Source: Prochlorococcus marinus bv. HNLC1 (GTDB taxonomy: Bacteria; Cyanobacteriota; Cyanobacteriia; PCC-6307; Cyanobiaceae). Taken from it: a DNA stretch of 46,160 nt. The translations under genes were made by a program, and so were the position numbers. Location of the stretch: positions 1,250,420 to 1,296,579 of the forward strand of contig GL947594.1 of NCBI GenBank assembly GCA_000218705.1. The letters are read 5' to 3'. Within the stretch, counting starts at the first letter, position 1; every line of letters starts with the position of its first letter. Below the pieces are notes generated by a model that saw only the letters and a program-made list of their open reading frames with translations, did not search any database and was not told where the DNA came from. This document shows, piece by piece, positions 20,767 through 30,124 of this stretch.

Positions 20767-21198
20767 ATGACAACCACAAAAAATTCAAAAAATGCAGTTG
20801 CAGAAAATAATCTTTTTGCCATAGCAGAAACATCAGGTAGACAATTTCTATTTAAGGTTAATAGATATTATGATTTAGATAGAATAAATGCTAAAGAAAA
20901 AGAAAAAATCACCTTAAATAATATCCTTCTTATAAAGGACAATAAAAATATATCAATTGGAAAACCTTACATAAAAAATGCCAAAGTTGAATTAGAAGTA
21001 ATGTCTCATTTAAGAGATAAGAAGATAATTGTTTATAAAATGAGGCCTAAAAAGAAAACCAGAAGAAAAATGGGTCATAGACAAGAACTTACTAGGGTTA
21101 TGGTAAAATCTATTACAATAGAAAAAAGTGAATCTAAGAACTCAACAAAATCAGAAAGTTCTAAGAAATCAACAAGTACCAAAAAAGAGGAATCTTAA
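20767..21198 (+). CDS. rplU: 50S ribosomal protein L21
   Basis: Large-subunit ribosomal protein. The core (about residues 12-113) matches L21, with FAIAETSGRQFLFKVNRYYD at the start and KMRPKKKTRRKMGHRQELTRVMVKSI near the core end. The protein is 143 residues instead of ~103: the extra C-terminal ~30 residues are a low-complexity Ser/Lys/Thr/Glu tail. rpmA follows after 15 bases in the usual rplU-rpmA operon, with GAGGG-like ribosome-binding sequence between them. Confidence 0.95.
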   Translation: MTTTKNSKNAVAENNLFAIAETSGRQFLFKVNRYYDLDRINAKEKEKITLNNILLIKDNKNISIGKPYIKNAKVELEVMSHLRDKKIIVYKMRPKKKTRRKMGHRQELTRVMVKSITIEKSESKNSTKSESSKKSTSTKKEES

Positions 21199-21213
21199 TT
21201 AACGAGGGAAATT

Positions 21214-21474
21214 ATGGCACACAAAAAAGGGACTGGCTCCACAAGAAATGGTAGAGATTCAAATTCTAAGCGTCTAGGAGTTAAAGCTTATGGAGGAGAA
21301 AAAGTAACTGCGGGTTCAATAATAATAAGGCAAAGAGGTACTTCATTTTTACCAGGCTTAAACGTAGGGAAAGGTAAAGATGATACTTTATTTGCTTTAA
21401 AAGATGGAATAGTTAGTTACGAAAGCATCAAAAGAAATTTAAGAAACAGAAAAAGAGTAAATATAGTTATTTAA
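21214..21474 (+). CDS. rpmA: 50S ribosomal protein L27
   Basis: Large-subunit protein whose N-terminal tail reaches the peptidyl-transferase centre. 86 residues, starting [20 protein letters not shown] with the conserved [23 protein letters not shown] core. There is no N-terminal extension of the kind cleaved in some Gram-positives. It follows rplU in operon and converges with the methyltransferase gene one base after its stop. Confidence 0.97.
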   Translation: MAHKKGTGSTRNGRDSNSKRLGVKAYGGEKVTAGSIIIRQRGTSFLPGLNVGKGKDDTLFALKDGIVSYESIKRNLRNRKRVNIVI

Positions 21475-21475
21475 C

Positions 21476-22216
21476 TCAAACTCTTTTTTTATAAACTCTT
21501 GTTGTTATTAACAAAGGATGGAAAGTCTCTATAAATTTATATTGCAAGGTTTCAAAAAATTTCGAAACTAATCTCTCTTCATCAAGATGAAATGGATATT
21601 CATTGTTATCACCCTTGTAGAAATACCAATTAAATATGGAAACTGAATCTTCTGACATGATTTCATGAAATTTATCAAGTTGCATAGCAGGATCTTCCAA
21701 ATGTTCTAATACATCTAGACACACAATTGAATCAAATTTTTTGACATTTGTATCTTCAATAGATTTATGGAAAGATATTTTTTGTTCCAATCCCAATTTT
21801 TTGGCTCTAAATTTTACAAATTCTCTATTTGTTTCGTTTATATCAACAAAAAAGACATGTTCTACATTCTCTGACATAGCGTTAGCCAATGCGTGTGTCC
21901 CAATTCCACCTCCAAAATCCAAGACCATATTTTGAGAAAAATTTTGCTGTAACTTCAATGTACTTCCGATATATTCTTTACTAGTCAAATGCCAAGCAGA
22001 TAGATCTGCCAGATGCTTATCTCCAACAATATCTTCATAAAATGCAGAATTCTCAACTGAACTATCCCCAGGATGAATATTAGCTAACTCTATTTTTGCA
22101 TTACTGAGAAAATTATTAAAATTATCCTCATTAATAGGTAAAAATTCTATTAGGTGTGACTTTAGTTCAAATGCATCTTTAAAGAAATCATTTAATATGG
22201 TTTCATTCTTTTTCAA
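21476..22216 (-). CDS. Class I SAM-dependent methyltransferase, substrate unknown
   Basis: 246 residues. A Rossmann-type SAM-binding core spans about residues 95-200: motif I VLDFGGGIGTHAL (98-110), acidic ribose-binding D125 in FFVDINETN, and the post-I segment FDSIVCLDVLEHLEDP (161-176). The first ~90 residues form a helical region not recognised. No membrane segment. It is a single gene facing the opposite way between rpmA and truB, two housekeeping genes I would expect to be adjacent, so it may be an accessory insertion; this is inference. The nature of the acceptor (protein, lipid or small molecule) is not visible. Confidence 0.75.
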   Translation of the reverse strand: MKKNETILNDFFKDAFELKSHLIEFLPINEDNFNNFLSNAKIELANIHPGDSSVENSAFYEDIVGDKHLADLSAWHLTSKEYIGSTLKLQQNFSQNMVLDFGGGIGTHALANAMSENVEHVFFVDINETNREFVKFRAKKLGLEQKISFHKSIEDTNVKKFDSIVCLDVLEHLEDPAMQLDKFHEIMSEDSVSIFNWYFYKGDNNEYPFHLDEERLVSKFFETLQYKFIETFHPLLITTRVYKKRV

Positions 22217-22286
22217 TTTTTATAAGTTGTTAGTTATTTAGAATAATAAAATAAAGAATAATGTTTTCATAAAATCTTAATATCTA

Positions 22287-23207
22287 ATGGAAGTAAATGA
22301 TGGTTTTTTAATTCTTAATAAAAGTAAAAATTGCACATCTCATGATTGTGTAAAAAGAATAAAAAGAATTTTTAATATCAAGAAAGTTGGACACACTGGA
22401 ACATTAGATCCACAAGTGACTGGTGTTTTACCTTTAGCTCTTGGATCAGCGACGAGATTTATTCAGTATTTACCTCAAGAAAAATCATACATAGGAATAA
22501 TTCAACTTGGTATAAAGACAACAACTGATGATATCCATGGAGAAATTATGAAACAAAAAGATGTTCCTAAATTAACCTTTGATGATTTAGATGATAGTCT
22601 AAATTCATTCAGAGGAATAATTCAACAAATTCCACCACAAGTTTCAAGCGTTCATGTAAATGGTGAAAGGGCTTATAAAAAATCTTGGAGAAAAGAAGAT
22701 TTTACTTTACCTTCAAAAGAGGTAAAAGTAGAGTCATTAATATTGAAAGATTGGAATCAAGCAAATGGTCAATTAAAGATAGAAATAAATTGTTCATCAG
22801 GAACTTATATAAGATCAATAGCTAGAGATTTAGGAATTTTATTAAAATCTGAGGGATGCTTGTATGATCTTAGAAGAACTAAAGCATCAGGTTTTAGTGA
22901 AGATAAATCAATCAACTTAGAGTATCTTATTAACAGACATAATGAAAAAGATAAATTCATTATTCCAATAGAAGATGCACTAGATCATCTGCCCAAAATT
23001 CATTTAACGAGTGAATTAGATATTCTCTATTGGAGGACAGGCAGGCAAATTGAATTTAAAGCGACAAATCTAATTAAAAACGTTTATCAATCTAAGCAAA
23101 ATAAATTTCTTGTATTCGATGATAAATATCAACTATTAGGAATCGGAATTTATGCTCGTAAAGATTTTGATCTTTTACTACCAAAACTAGTCCTTAATTC
23201 TAAATAA
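22287..23207 (+). CDS. truB: tRNA pseudouridine-55 synthase
   Basis: Makes pseudouridine 55 in the T loop of tRNAs. 306 residues. The catalytic motif KVGHTGTLDPQVTGVLPLALG is at 33-53 with catalytic D41. Other family segments are GIIQQIPPQVSSVHVNGERAYK and CSSGTYIRSIARDLG. The C-terminus is a PUA-like region. It converges with the SpoIID-like gene, 3 bases between stops. Confidence 0.95.
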   Translation: MEVNDGFLILNKSKNCTSHDCVKRIKRIFNIKKVGHTGTLDPQVTGVLPLALGSATRFIQYLPQEKSYIGIIQLGIKTTTDDIHGEIMKQKDVPKLTFDDLDDSLNSFRGIIQQIPPQVSSVHVNGERAYKKSWRKEDFTLPSKEVKVESLILKDWNQANGQLKIEINCSSGTYIRSIARDLGILLKSEGCLYDLRRTKASGFSEDKSINLEYLINRHNEKDKFIIPIEDALDHLPKIHLTSELDILYWRTGRQIEFKATNLIKNVYQSKQNKFLVFDDKYQLLGIGIYARKDFDLLLPKLVLNSK

Positions 23208-23210
23208 ATA

Positions 23211-24398
23211 CTACTTATATATTTCTTTAAATGGTTTAATTTGAATTTGCTTATAATAATGCTTCAATATATCTTTAGCTTGGTACCCACGCATGGCTAA
23301 ATGTTTTGCTCCCCATTGACTCATACCAACTCCATGGCCAGATCCCATTCCAGAGATCAGTAATGAGTTATTTGAATTTTTAATCTTATTGTTTTCTTGG
23401 TTAGTATTAACTTCAATAAAATTAAATCTAAATAAAGTACTTTTTAATCCCATTTTTTTTCTCAGACTTGTCCCTGAGAAATCAAGCGAGCCATAATTAC
23501 CAATTAATTTAATATTTTTAACACGCCCAGTTTTAGTAATATCTAGTATTTCAATCTCCTTAATTCCACCAATATTAGGGAATAGTATTTGCAATTCTTT
23601 ATTAGAAAATATTTTTTTCCAATACAACTTTGGATTCTTTTGATCAAAATCTTTAACACTAACAAGATAAGGATATTTATTCCTCCAAACATCCTCACTA
23701 TTCTCTGTCATACCTGCCGAACTACTATGAAATAATGCATTTATGAGTTTATTTTTGTGAGTAATAACTAATGATCTTGTATATTTTACCGCTTTATTTG
23801 TTTTATTTGTTCTCGATTCTAAACCATTGTAAACCTGATCACTTTGCGTAGAGTCAATATCGTACAAATCATTTCCAGTTTTCTTTAAAGCATAAGTTCT
23901 GGAAGCTATAGCTTGCGCTTTTAGGGCCTCTAAAGGCCATCTATGTGGCATCTCTGAACCTACTACACTTGTAAGATATTTTTCAATTCCAAGTGTATTT
24001 ACAACAAAAATTTCACTTTTTAAATTTTTGATATTAATCAACCCAGAATATCTTTTACCTCCAACCCATATCCCCCTTTTATCATAAGATTTTATTACAA
24101 ATCCTTTATCCACTTCAATTTCATAGACTTTTGATTTGTTTTTATCAAAAAATAGTTTTGTTGAATTCTTCCCTTTTTTTAAAGTTATTCCTTTAACATT
24201 TTTTTTTATTAGATTTTTATACTTAAAAATCAAAGGAATATTCCTATCAGCCCTGATTCTCAAATTTTTTTCTTTAGATATAAGGACTCGAATTATTGGT
24301 TCATTTGAAGCATTTAGATTTTGATTACAAAAAAATGAGAGAGAGATAAAGCCAATAACAAAATATTTATTGGTAAATTTTAAAGTTGTTGTAAGCAC
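23211..24398 (-). CDS. SpoIID/LytB domain protein
   Basis: 395 residues with an N-terminal hydrophobic signal or anchor (YFVIGFISLSFFCNQNLNAS), so it is probably exported. The central part (LGIEKYLTSVVGSEMPHRWPLEALKAQAIASRTYAL at ~131-166) and the C-terminal GSGHGVGMSQWGAKHLAMRGYQAKDILKHYY segment are the SpoIID/LytB fold signatures. SpoIID of Bacillus is a lytic transglycosylase that cleaves denuded peptidoglycan; cyanobacterial homologues are presumed to act on cell-wall glycan, which is inference here. It is divergent from rnz, sharing an 89-base spacer. Confidence 0.88.
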   Translation of the reverse strand: MLTTTLKFTNKYFVIGFISLSFFCNQNLNASNEPIIRVLISKEKNLRIRADRNIPLIFKYKNLIKKNVKGITLKKGKNSTKLFFDKNKSKVYEIEVDKGFVIKSYDKRGIWVGGKRYSGLINIKNLKSEIFVVNTLGIEKYLTSVVGSEMPHRWPLEALKAQAIASRTYALKKTGNDLYDIDSTQSDQVYNGLESRTNKTNKAVKYTRSLVITHKNKLINALFHSSSAGMTENSEDVWRNKYPYLVSVKDFDQKNPKLYWKKIFSNKELQILFPNIGGIKEIEILDITKTGRVKNIKLIGNYGSLDFSGTSLRKKMGLKSTLFRFNFIEVNTNQENNKIKNSNNSLLISGMGSGHGVGMSQWGAKHLAMRGYQAKDILKHYYKQIQIKPFKEIYK

Positions 24399-24487
24399 TT
24401 TGTTTTAGAAACAAATTTTGCATTTGCCTTAGTTTGCCTAAAAGTTTAGATTTAATCTAGACATTACATACAAAAATATTTTTATAA

Positions 24488-25427
24488 GTGAACATTACCT
24501 TCCTTGGAACTAGTTCAGGAGTCCCAACACTTACTAGAAATGTCTCTTCTCTAGCTCTTAAGCTTTCACAAAAAGCTGAGGTTTGGCTTTTTGACTGCGG
24601 AGAAGGAACCCAACATCAATTAATTAAAAGTACAATAAAATCCTCTCAAATCAGAAAGATTTTTATTACACATATGCATGGTGACCATATTTATGGATTA
24701 CCAGGTTTATTAGCAACACTAGGACTCTCAGGCAATAGCAAAGGTATTGATATCTATGGCCCTTCAAATCTTAAAAATTTTATTTCTTCTGCTTTAAAAA
24801 ACAGCTACTGCAAAATTTCTTTTCCTCTTAAATTTTTTGAAGTGGAAAATTCTGCACAAACAAATACCAATTTATTTGAGGATGAGCTTATGGAGGTTAA
24901 ATGTGCATCTCTAAAGCATAGGCTACCCGCTTTTGGATATCGAGTTAATGAAAAAGATAAACCAGGGCAATTCAATCTTGAAAAAGCAAAAAAATTAAAT
25001 ATTCCAGAAGGGCCAATTTACGGGAAGATTACATTCTGGTCAGAGAGTTAAATTAGAAGACGGAAGGATTTTAAATGGTAGTGATTTCTGTGGCGAGCCA
25101 AGAAAAGGTGAGAGTTTTGTTTATTGCACAGATACAATTTTTAGCAAAAGAGCTGTCGAACTATCAAAAAATGTTGATTTATTAGTTCATGAGTCAACCT
25201 TTTCAGACAAAGATGAAGAAATGGCGTTTGAAAAGTTACATTCAACAACTATTATGGCGGCAAAAACCGCTTTATTATCAAATGCAAAAAAATTAGTTTT
25301 AACTCATATAAGTCCAAGATATACACCAAAAAGTTTAGTAAAGCCAATAGATCTACTTAATGAAGCCAAACAAATATTTCCTAATACATTTCTGGCAAAA
25401 GACTTTTTAACTACAAAAATTAGATGA
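24488..25427 (+). CDS. rnz: Ribonuclease Z (one-base frameshift near 25022)
   Basis: Metallo-beta-lactamase-fold nuclease maturing tRNA 3' ends. GTG start at 24488. The zinc motif THMHGDH is at residues 61-67 (H62, H64, D66, H67), and the N-terminal [12 protein letters not shown] and [11 protein letters not shown] motifs are clear. The first frame stops at 25051. Dropping one base in the GGGAAG at ~25022 gives [20 protein letters not shown], which continues through [14 protein letters not shown] and LVHESTF (metal residues) to HISPRY. Corrected length ~312 residues. Probable sequence error. Confidence 0.9.
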
Positions 25428-25440
25428 ACTGCAACAGTTC
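25426..25440 (+). terminator. Short perfect hairpin at the rnz stop
   Basis: GAACTG and CAGTTC form a perfect six-base stem with a CAA loop, directly at and after the rnz stop codon. There is no strong T-run immediately after it, so termination would be weak; it may stabilise the transcript end instead. Confidence 0.3.
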
Positions 25441-25515
25441 GTTAGAAGAAGTCTCTTATATGACCAACCCATGAAATAATAGTCTTATGGTTTTATTAAA
25501 TTGATTTAGTTCGAA

Positions 25516-26064
25516 ATGTTTTCATTTATTGCTTTCCTTAAAAAGTCTTACACTAGACTATTGATTTTTCTCCCATTAGTAGTTGGATTACTCATAAGTC
25601 CTATAACTGCTAATGCCCTTTACCCAAGTGATCCTTCATCTGTAGATGTTTTAAAAGAGGATTATCGCGGGAAAGATCTTCAAAATACTGAATATGTTAA
25701 ATATGATTTATCTAGTCAAGATCTCTCAGAAGTAAATTTACAGGGTGCTTACATGAGTGTAACAACTGCAAAAAACTCAAGCTTTAAGGGTGCGAATATG
25801 AAGGATTTAATTGCATATGCCACCAGATTTGATAATGCTGATCTTTCTGATGCTGACTTAACAAATGGTGAGCTTATGAAAAGTGTTTTTGACGGAGCTG
25901 CAATTGAAGGAACAGATTTTACAAACGCTAACTTAGATCTATCTCAAAGGAAAGCACTTTGTTCAAGAGCTTCTGGGACAAACTCAAAAACTGGAATTGA
26001 TACATTTGACAGTCTAGAATGTGCTGGAATAAAAGGCTACACACCTCCTAAGCCAAAAGCCTAA
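25516..26064 (+). CDS. Pentapeptide-repeat protein with signal peptide
   Basis: 182 residues. A hydrophobic N-terminal stretch (about 15-35, RLLIFLPLVVGLLISPITANA) with an A-x-A-like end predicts export to the lumen or periplasm. From ~50 to ~130 the chain follows the A(D/N)LxX five-residue rhythm (DLSEVNLQGAYM, NADLSDADLTNGEL, TDFTNANLDL), which forms a right-handed beta-helix. Two cysteines near the C-terminus (in ALCSRA and LECAG) could form a disulfide, as in other lumenal pentapeptide proteins of cyanobacteria. Its end overlaps the convergent 26048 gene by 17 bases. Molecular role unknown. Confidence 0.85.
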   Translation: MFSFIAFLKKSYTRLLIFLPLVVGLLISPITANALYPSDPSSVDVLKEDYRGKDLQNTEYVKYDLSSQDLSEVNLQGAYMSVTTAKNSSFKGANMKDLIAYATRFDNADLSDADLTNGELMKSVFDGAAIEGTDFTNANLDLSQRKALCSRASGTNSKTGIDTFDSLECAGIKGYTPPKPKA

Positions 26065-26437
26065 TAGCAATATTAGTATTTGCAGGAAAGACATTACCAG
26101 GTTCCCTCGAACCTGGTTTTTTACTGTACCACCATTCTTGTAATTCATTTGAGAATCTTTCAGCAAATAAAGTGATTACTGTTTGAACAGGTTTTGATCC
26201 TGGTTCTAAAATCTCTACAGAATAAGAGGGACATTTTCTTGAAGCAATATCTGCAACAAATCTTGCACCTATACGTATCCAATAAGGCTCTTTACTTCTC
26301 CAAGCTATCCTGCAACACGGCCAAGGTAATTCTTCTCTATCATAAAGCCTACAACAAGGTCCTATTATTTTATAGCTATATTGTCCACCTAAACTAGAAT
26401 GTATTGAACCATATTCAAAAAAGTCTAAACTTCTCAT
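26048..26437 (-). CDS. Conserved-looking protein with paired cysteines, function unknown
   Basis: 129 residues, not recognised. The N-terminal half has two adjacent-cysteine pairs, C28-C29 and C41-C42, in the segments IGPCCRLYDREE and LPWPCCRIAWRSKEPYW, plus a later single Cys; this spacing could bind a metal or form disulfides. It is rich in Trp, Arg and Tyr and has no membrane span. The codon use and sequence complexity look like a real gene. It lies 88 bases downstream of the ferredoxin gene on the same strand, and its 3' end overlaps the pentapeptide gene. A link to ferredoxin is only suggested by position. Confidence 0.6.
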   Translation of the reverse strand: MRSLDFFEYGSIHSSLGGQYSYKIIGPCCRLYDREELPWPCCRIAWRSKEPYWIRIGARFVADIASRKCPSYSVEILEPGSKPVQTVITLFAERFSNELQEWWYSKKPGSREPGNVFPANTNIAIRLLA

Positions 26438-26525
26438 TTATTTTTTAAAACATATATGAATAGAGAATGACAGAAATAATTTTTTTGACAACAATAAAGA
26501 AGTAATTTTTTATAAAAAAGACAAA

Positions 26526-26825
26526 TTAGTAAAGTTCTTCCTCAGCGTGAGTAATAATTGTTAAATCAGATGTTGGATAAGCTACACAAGGAAGAAAATA
26601 ACCCTCATCTAATTGTTTTTCATCTAAAAAACTTTGATCCGGTTGAGCAACTTTTCCACAAGCGATTTTACCTACACATGTAGAGCATGCTCCTACTCTG
26701 CAGGAATATGGGACATCCATTCCTTGATCTTCTACCGCATCTAAAATATATTCATCATCGGGCACATCTATAGTTAAATTAACTCCTTCACTTTCACTTA
26801 TAATTGTTACTTTGTAGGTTGCCAT
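26526..26825 (-). CDS. petF: Plant-type [2Fe-2S] ferredoxin
   Basis: Small soluble electron carrier accepting electrons from photosystem I. 99 residues. The cluster ligands are C42, C47 and C50 in [10 protein letters not shown] and C80 in FLPCVAYP. Acidic surface residues and the C-terminal EEELY are typical of photosynthetic ferredoxins. Its upstream region (26826-26948) is AT-rich and should hold its promoter. It might be one of several ferredoxins in the genome, so the petF symbol is the general choice. Confidence 0.9.
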   Translation of the reverse strand: MATYKVTIISESEGVNLTIDVPDDEYILDAVEDQGMDVPYSCRVGACSTCVGKIACGKVAQPDQSFLDEKQLDEGYFLPCVAYPTSDLTIITHAEEELY

Positions 26826-26948
26826 AAAAATAAACAGATTTATCGAATAAATTAATTAATTAAACTTTTTTAATTTAGTAATTGAGATCTTTATCTCATG
26901 AAAAGTTGAAATGCATGGATGGTAAATCATTCAACTAAGATAAAATCT

Positions 26949-27854
26949 TCACTCTTTGGTTACTTTGAATGATTTAATGCAAATCCAATCTTTTTTTGAT
27001 AATACATTATCTATTTTGAAATGATATAAATTTAATAATTTGATAATTTCTTGTTTTTGAGACTCTAAAATTCCACTAAGGATTAAAGAACCTTGCGAAT
27101 TTAAAACCTCATAAAAATGAGGAATTAATGGCTTTATTACAGAGGCAATAATATTGCAACAAATTAAATCATAATTCTGCAATAAATTTTTTCTTTTTAT
27201 TTCTAAAAAAGAACCTTGATGAATTGTAAATGAACTTATTTGACCAAAATTTAATTTAAGATTTTCTCTCGTTGAATTTATAGCTAAATAATCATTATCA
27301 ATTACATGTAATTCTCTCACACCAAGTTTTTGAGCCGCTATGGATAAGATTCCGCTACCACAACCCACATCTAAAAAAGTTTTTTCTCTAACAATTGTTT
27401 TTTCTAACATTTCTAAACAAAGAGAAGTGGATGGATGACCTCCAGTTCCAAATGCTGCCCCAGGATCAATCTTTAGAACAACTTTTTTATCATATTGTGA
27501 GGGTAAGTCTATCCAACAAGGGAGAACAAGAAAATTCTGTCCTATCAATTCAAGTTCCCAAAAATTCTTCCAAGTATTAAGCCAATCATCTTCTTTAATA
27601 AAATCCCAACCAAAGAGATTAATATTTTGACCGTTTTCACGAAGAAGATACTTTAAAGTTTCTTCAAGCTTTTCTCTTTTATTTTTTTTCCAACAAAATG
27701 CGGGCAACCATATGAGTAATTTACTTATATTTTTATCTTTACTAAAACAATCAAATGCATAACTAAATATTTCCAATTGATTTAATTTCCAGATCATTAA
27801 ATCTTCGATATTCTTATTAATTTCTATAAAAAACCTCCACCAACCTTTATTCAT
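26949..27854 (-). CDS. prmA: Ribosomal protein L11 methyltransferase
   Basis: SAM-dependent enzyme methylating ribosomal protein L11. 301 residues. The PrmA signature DPGAAFGTGGHPSTSLCLEML is followed by SAM motif I FLDVGCGSGILSIAAQKLG and CCNIIASVIKPLIP. The N-terminal third, which recognises L11 in known enzymes, is divergent and Lys/Trp rich. It is 18 bases downstream of serA on the same strand, so it is probably co-transcribed with it. Confidence 0.93.
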   Translation of the reverse strand: MNKGWWRFFIEINKNIEDLMIWKLNQLEIFSYAFDCFSKDKNISKLLIWLPAFCWKKNKREKLEETLKYLLRENGQNINLFGWDFIKEDDWLNTWKNFWELELIGQNFLVLPCWIDLPSQYDKKVVLKIDPGAAFGTGGHPSTSLCLEMLEKTIVREKTFLDVGCGSGILSIAAQKLGVRELHVIDNDYLAINSTRENLKLNFGQISSFTIHQGSFLEIKRKNLLQNYDLICCNIIASVIKPLIPHFYEVLNSQGSLILSGILESQKQEIIKLLNLYHFKIDNVLSKKDWICIKSFKVTKE

Positions 27855-27872
27855 AAAAATTTAAAATTTAAT

Positions 27873-29459
27873 TTATAAAGTCACTGGATTTGCACTATTA
27901 ATTCCTTCAACTTCAAGAATTGATTTCAGCAAACTGTCTGGCACTGGATCATCAATACTTAAAACCATCACTGCTTCACCCCTAACAATTTTTCTACCGA
28001 CTTGCATCGAAGCAATATTCACATTGTGGTCGCCTAAAAGTGAACCTAACTTGCCAATAATCCCTGGCATATCTCTGTGTCTAGCTAAGAGCATAAATCT
28101 ACTTGGTGAAACATTGACAGGATATTGATCAATACTAATAATTCTTAATTCACCATCTGCAAATATACTTCCAGCAACGCTATTCTCTCCATTATTTCCA
28201 TAGGTCGTGAGCTGAAGTAGTCCACTTGCAAATTCAGGTCGTGATTCATCTTTATTTTCTATAACCTTTATACCCCTTGTTTCAGCTTCTAAAGAAGCAT
28301 TAACATAATTAATACGATCGCCCAAAGCTTTTGTTAAAAGCCCTTTTAAACTAGCTATTATTAAAGGCTTGGAAGGATGTTGTACGAATTCCCCCTGCAA
28401 TTTAAGCTCTAACTGTTGAATTGGCCCACCTGAAAGCTGACTAATTAGTAGACCTAAAGTTTCCGCAAGCTGAAGATGAGGCTTGAGACTATCCATAATA
28501 TCTGGACTAAGTCCAGGTATGTTTACAGCTGTTCTTGCTGAAAGTCCCAAAAGAACATCTCTGATTTGTTCTGCGACATCAATTGCTACATTTTCTTGAG
28601 CTTCCTTTGTAGAAGCACCTAGGTGTGGAGTCAGAATAAGATTTTTTTCAACTTTTAATAATGGTGAATTAGCATTTAGAGGCTCTTCAGAATAAACATC
28701 TATTGCCGCTCCACCAATTAAAGAATTATTTAATGCTTCTGCTAAAGCCTCTTCATCAATTATTCCACCTCTAGCACAATTAATTAACTTTGATGTATTT
28801 TTCATTGATTTTAGAACCTTAATATCAACTAAATTCTCTGTTTCAACTGTGCGTGGTAAATGTAATGTGACGTAATCAGATTCCTGAAACAATATATCTA
28901 ATTCTGATAATTTCACTTGAAGTTGTTGAGCTCTTTCATTTGAGACAAAAGGATCATAACCAAGAACCTCCATTCCCATTGCATTAGCAACTTTAGCGAC
29001 ATGGGTACCAATTTTCCCTAAACCAACTACACCTAATTTTTTCTTAAAAAGTTCATTCCCAACAAATTTTTTCCTTTCCCACTTCCCTTCAAACATACTA
29101 CTATTAGCAATTGGAATATTTCTACTTAAAGCAAGCATCATTGCTATTGTATGTTCAGCTGCCGCAATAGTATTTCCTCCTGGAGAATTTACCACTAATA
29201 CTCCCTTCTGAGTTGCTGCCTTTACATCAACATTATCAACTCCAACTCCAGCCCTCCCAATTATTCTTAAATTTTTTGAAGAATTAATAATTTGTCCAGT
29301 AACTTGTGTTCCAGAGCGTATCATTAAAGCATCATAATCTTGAATAATAGCGGCTAAATCTGATTCTGAAATGCCAATCTTTTGATCAACTTGAGCCACT
29401 TGGGAAAGAATATCAATCCCTGATTGATCGATTGGATCTGTAATTAGAACTTTGTTCAT
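27873..29459 (-). CDS. serA: D-3-phosphoglycerate dehydrogenase
   Basis: First step of serine synthesis from 3-phosphoglycerate. 528 residues, the long type with an intervening domain and a C-terminal ACT domain. NAD-binding motif VVGLGKIGTHVAKVANAMG, the catalytic segments INCARGGIIDEEAL and TPHLGASTKEAQ, and a C-terminal ACT region (about 455-528, RHRDMPGIIGKLGSLLGDHNVNI) that probably mediates regulation. It leads into prmA; its upstream neighbour at 29558 is divergent. Confidence 0.96.
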   Translation of the reverse strand: MNKVLITDPIDQSGIDILSQVAQVDQKIGISESDLAAIIQDYDALMIRSGTQVTGQIINSSKNLRIIGRAGVGVDNVDVKAATQKGVLVVNSPGGNTIAAAEHTIAMMLALSRNIPIANSSMFEGKWERKKFVGNELFKKKLGVVGLGKIGTHVAKVANAMGMEVLGYDPFVSNERAQQLQVKLSELDILFQESDYVTLHLPRTVETENLVDIKVLKSMKNTSKLINCARGGIIDEEALAEALNNSLIGGAAIDVYSEEPLNANSPLLKVEKNLILTPHLGASTKEAQENVAIDVAEQIRDVLLGLSARTAVNIPGLSPDIMDSLKPHLQLAETLGLLISQLSGGPIQQLELKLQGEFVQHPSKPLIIASLKGLLTKALGDRINYVNASLEAETRGIKVIENKDESRPEFASGLLQLTTYGNNGENSVAGSIFADGELRIISIDQYPVNVSPSRFMLLARHRDMPGIIGKLGSLLGDHNVNIASMQVGRKIVRGEAVMVLSIDDPVPDSLLKSILEVEGINSANPVTL

Positions 29460-29557
29460 TTAAGATTGGTTCTTTAATTATCTACTTTACTTATCTATAG
29501 TAAATAGATCTTGTTTTATTAAATTGGATCAAGAAATCAACATTTGAGGATTAAAAA

Positions 29558-30124
29558 TTGACTAAATGCATTTTGATTTTTAAAGAAATAGAAAAATGTG
29601 TTGATCTTCTAAAAATTTTTGAAGAAAGATCGATATTCATTTCCCAGGCTATTTTAATAAAACCAAATGATGACAAAATAAAAAGTGAACAAGAACAAAT
29701 CCTTCTAAATTTAAGAAGTAATCTTTACAAAATAGAAAACATTGAGAATAATAGAATTCTTAATCCAAAATTAGATCGAGAGATAAGGCAAAAAGGGATG
29801 AAAAATTGGTTAATGCCATTTGGATTTTTAGCAGGTTTAAGTTTTTCAAATATGACAAATTTAACGACTTTTTCTTTCCTTAACCTTAATGCTTTTGGAG
29901 AATCATTAGTAGGAGGTCTCTTAGGATTAGGTTCTGGATATATAGGGAGCTTTTTTGCTTCTGGTAGTATAAATTTAAACAGAAGTAAAGAGATTAGACC
30001 ATTATTAAATGCTAATAAAGATGGGAAATGGCTTATTCTTCTAGAAGATCAAAATGGATATGAATTACCATGGAATTTAATAAAAGAATCTGAACCATTA
30101 GATATTATTTTTTTAGAAGGATAA
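29558..30124 (+). CDS. Cyanobacterial membrane protein of unknown function
   Basis: 188 residues, with a TTG start at 29558 preceded by GAGGA. The N-terminal ~80 residues are soluble and charged; residues ~82-140 form a glycine-rich hydrophobic hairpin (WLMPFGFLAGLSFSNMTNLT, GESLVGGLLGLGSGYIGSFFASG), followed by a soluble C-terminus. The Gly-rich hairpin resembles Gly-zipper membrane segments. Its last base overlaps the start of the S4-domain gene (TAATG), so the two are translationally coupled; this suggests a role alongside photosystem or RNA-related functions, but no function is known to me. Confidence 0.65.
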   Translation: MTKCILIFKEIEKCVDLLKIFEERSIFISQAILIKPNDDKIKSEQEQILLNLRSNLYKIENIENNRILNPKLDREIRQKGMKNWLMPFGFLAGLSFSNMTNLTTFSFLNLNAFGESLVGGLLGLGSGYIGSFFASGSINLNRSKEIRPLLNANKDGKWLILLEDQNGYELPWNLIKESEPLDIIFLEG

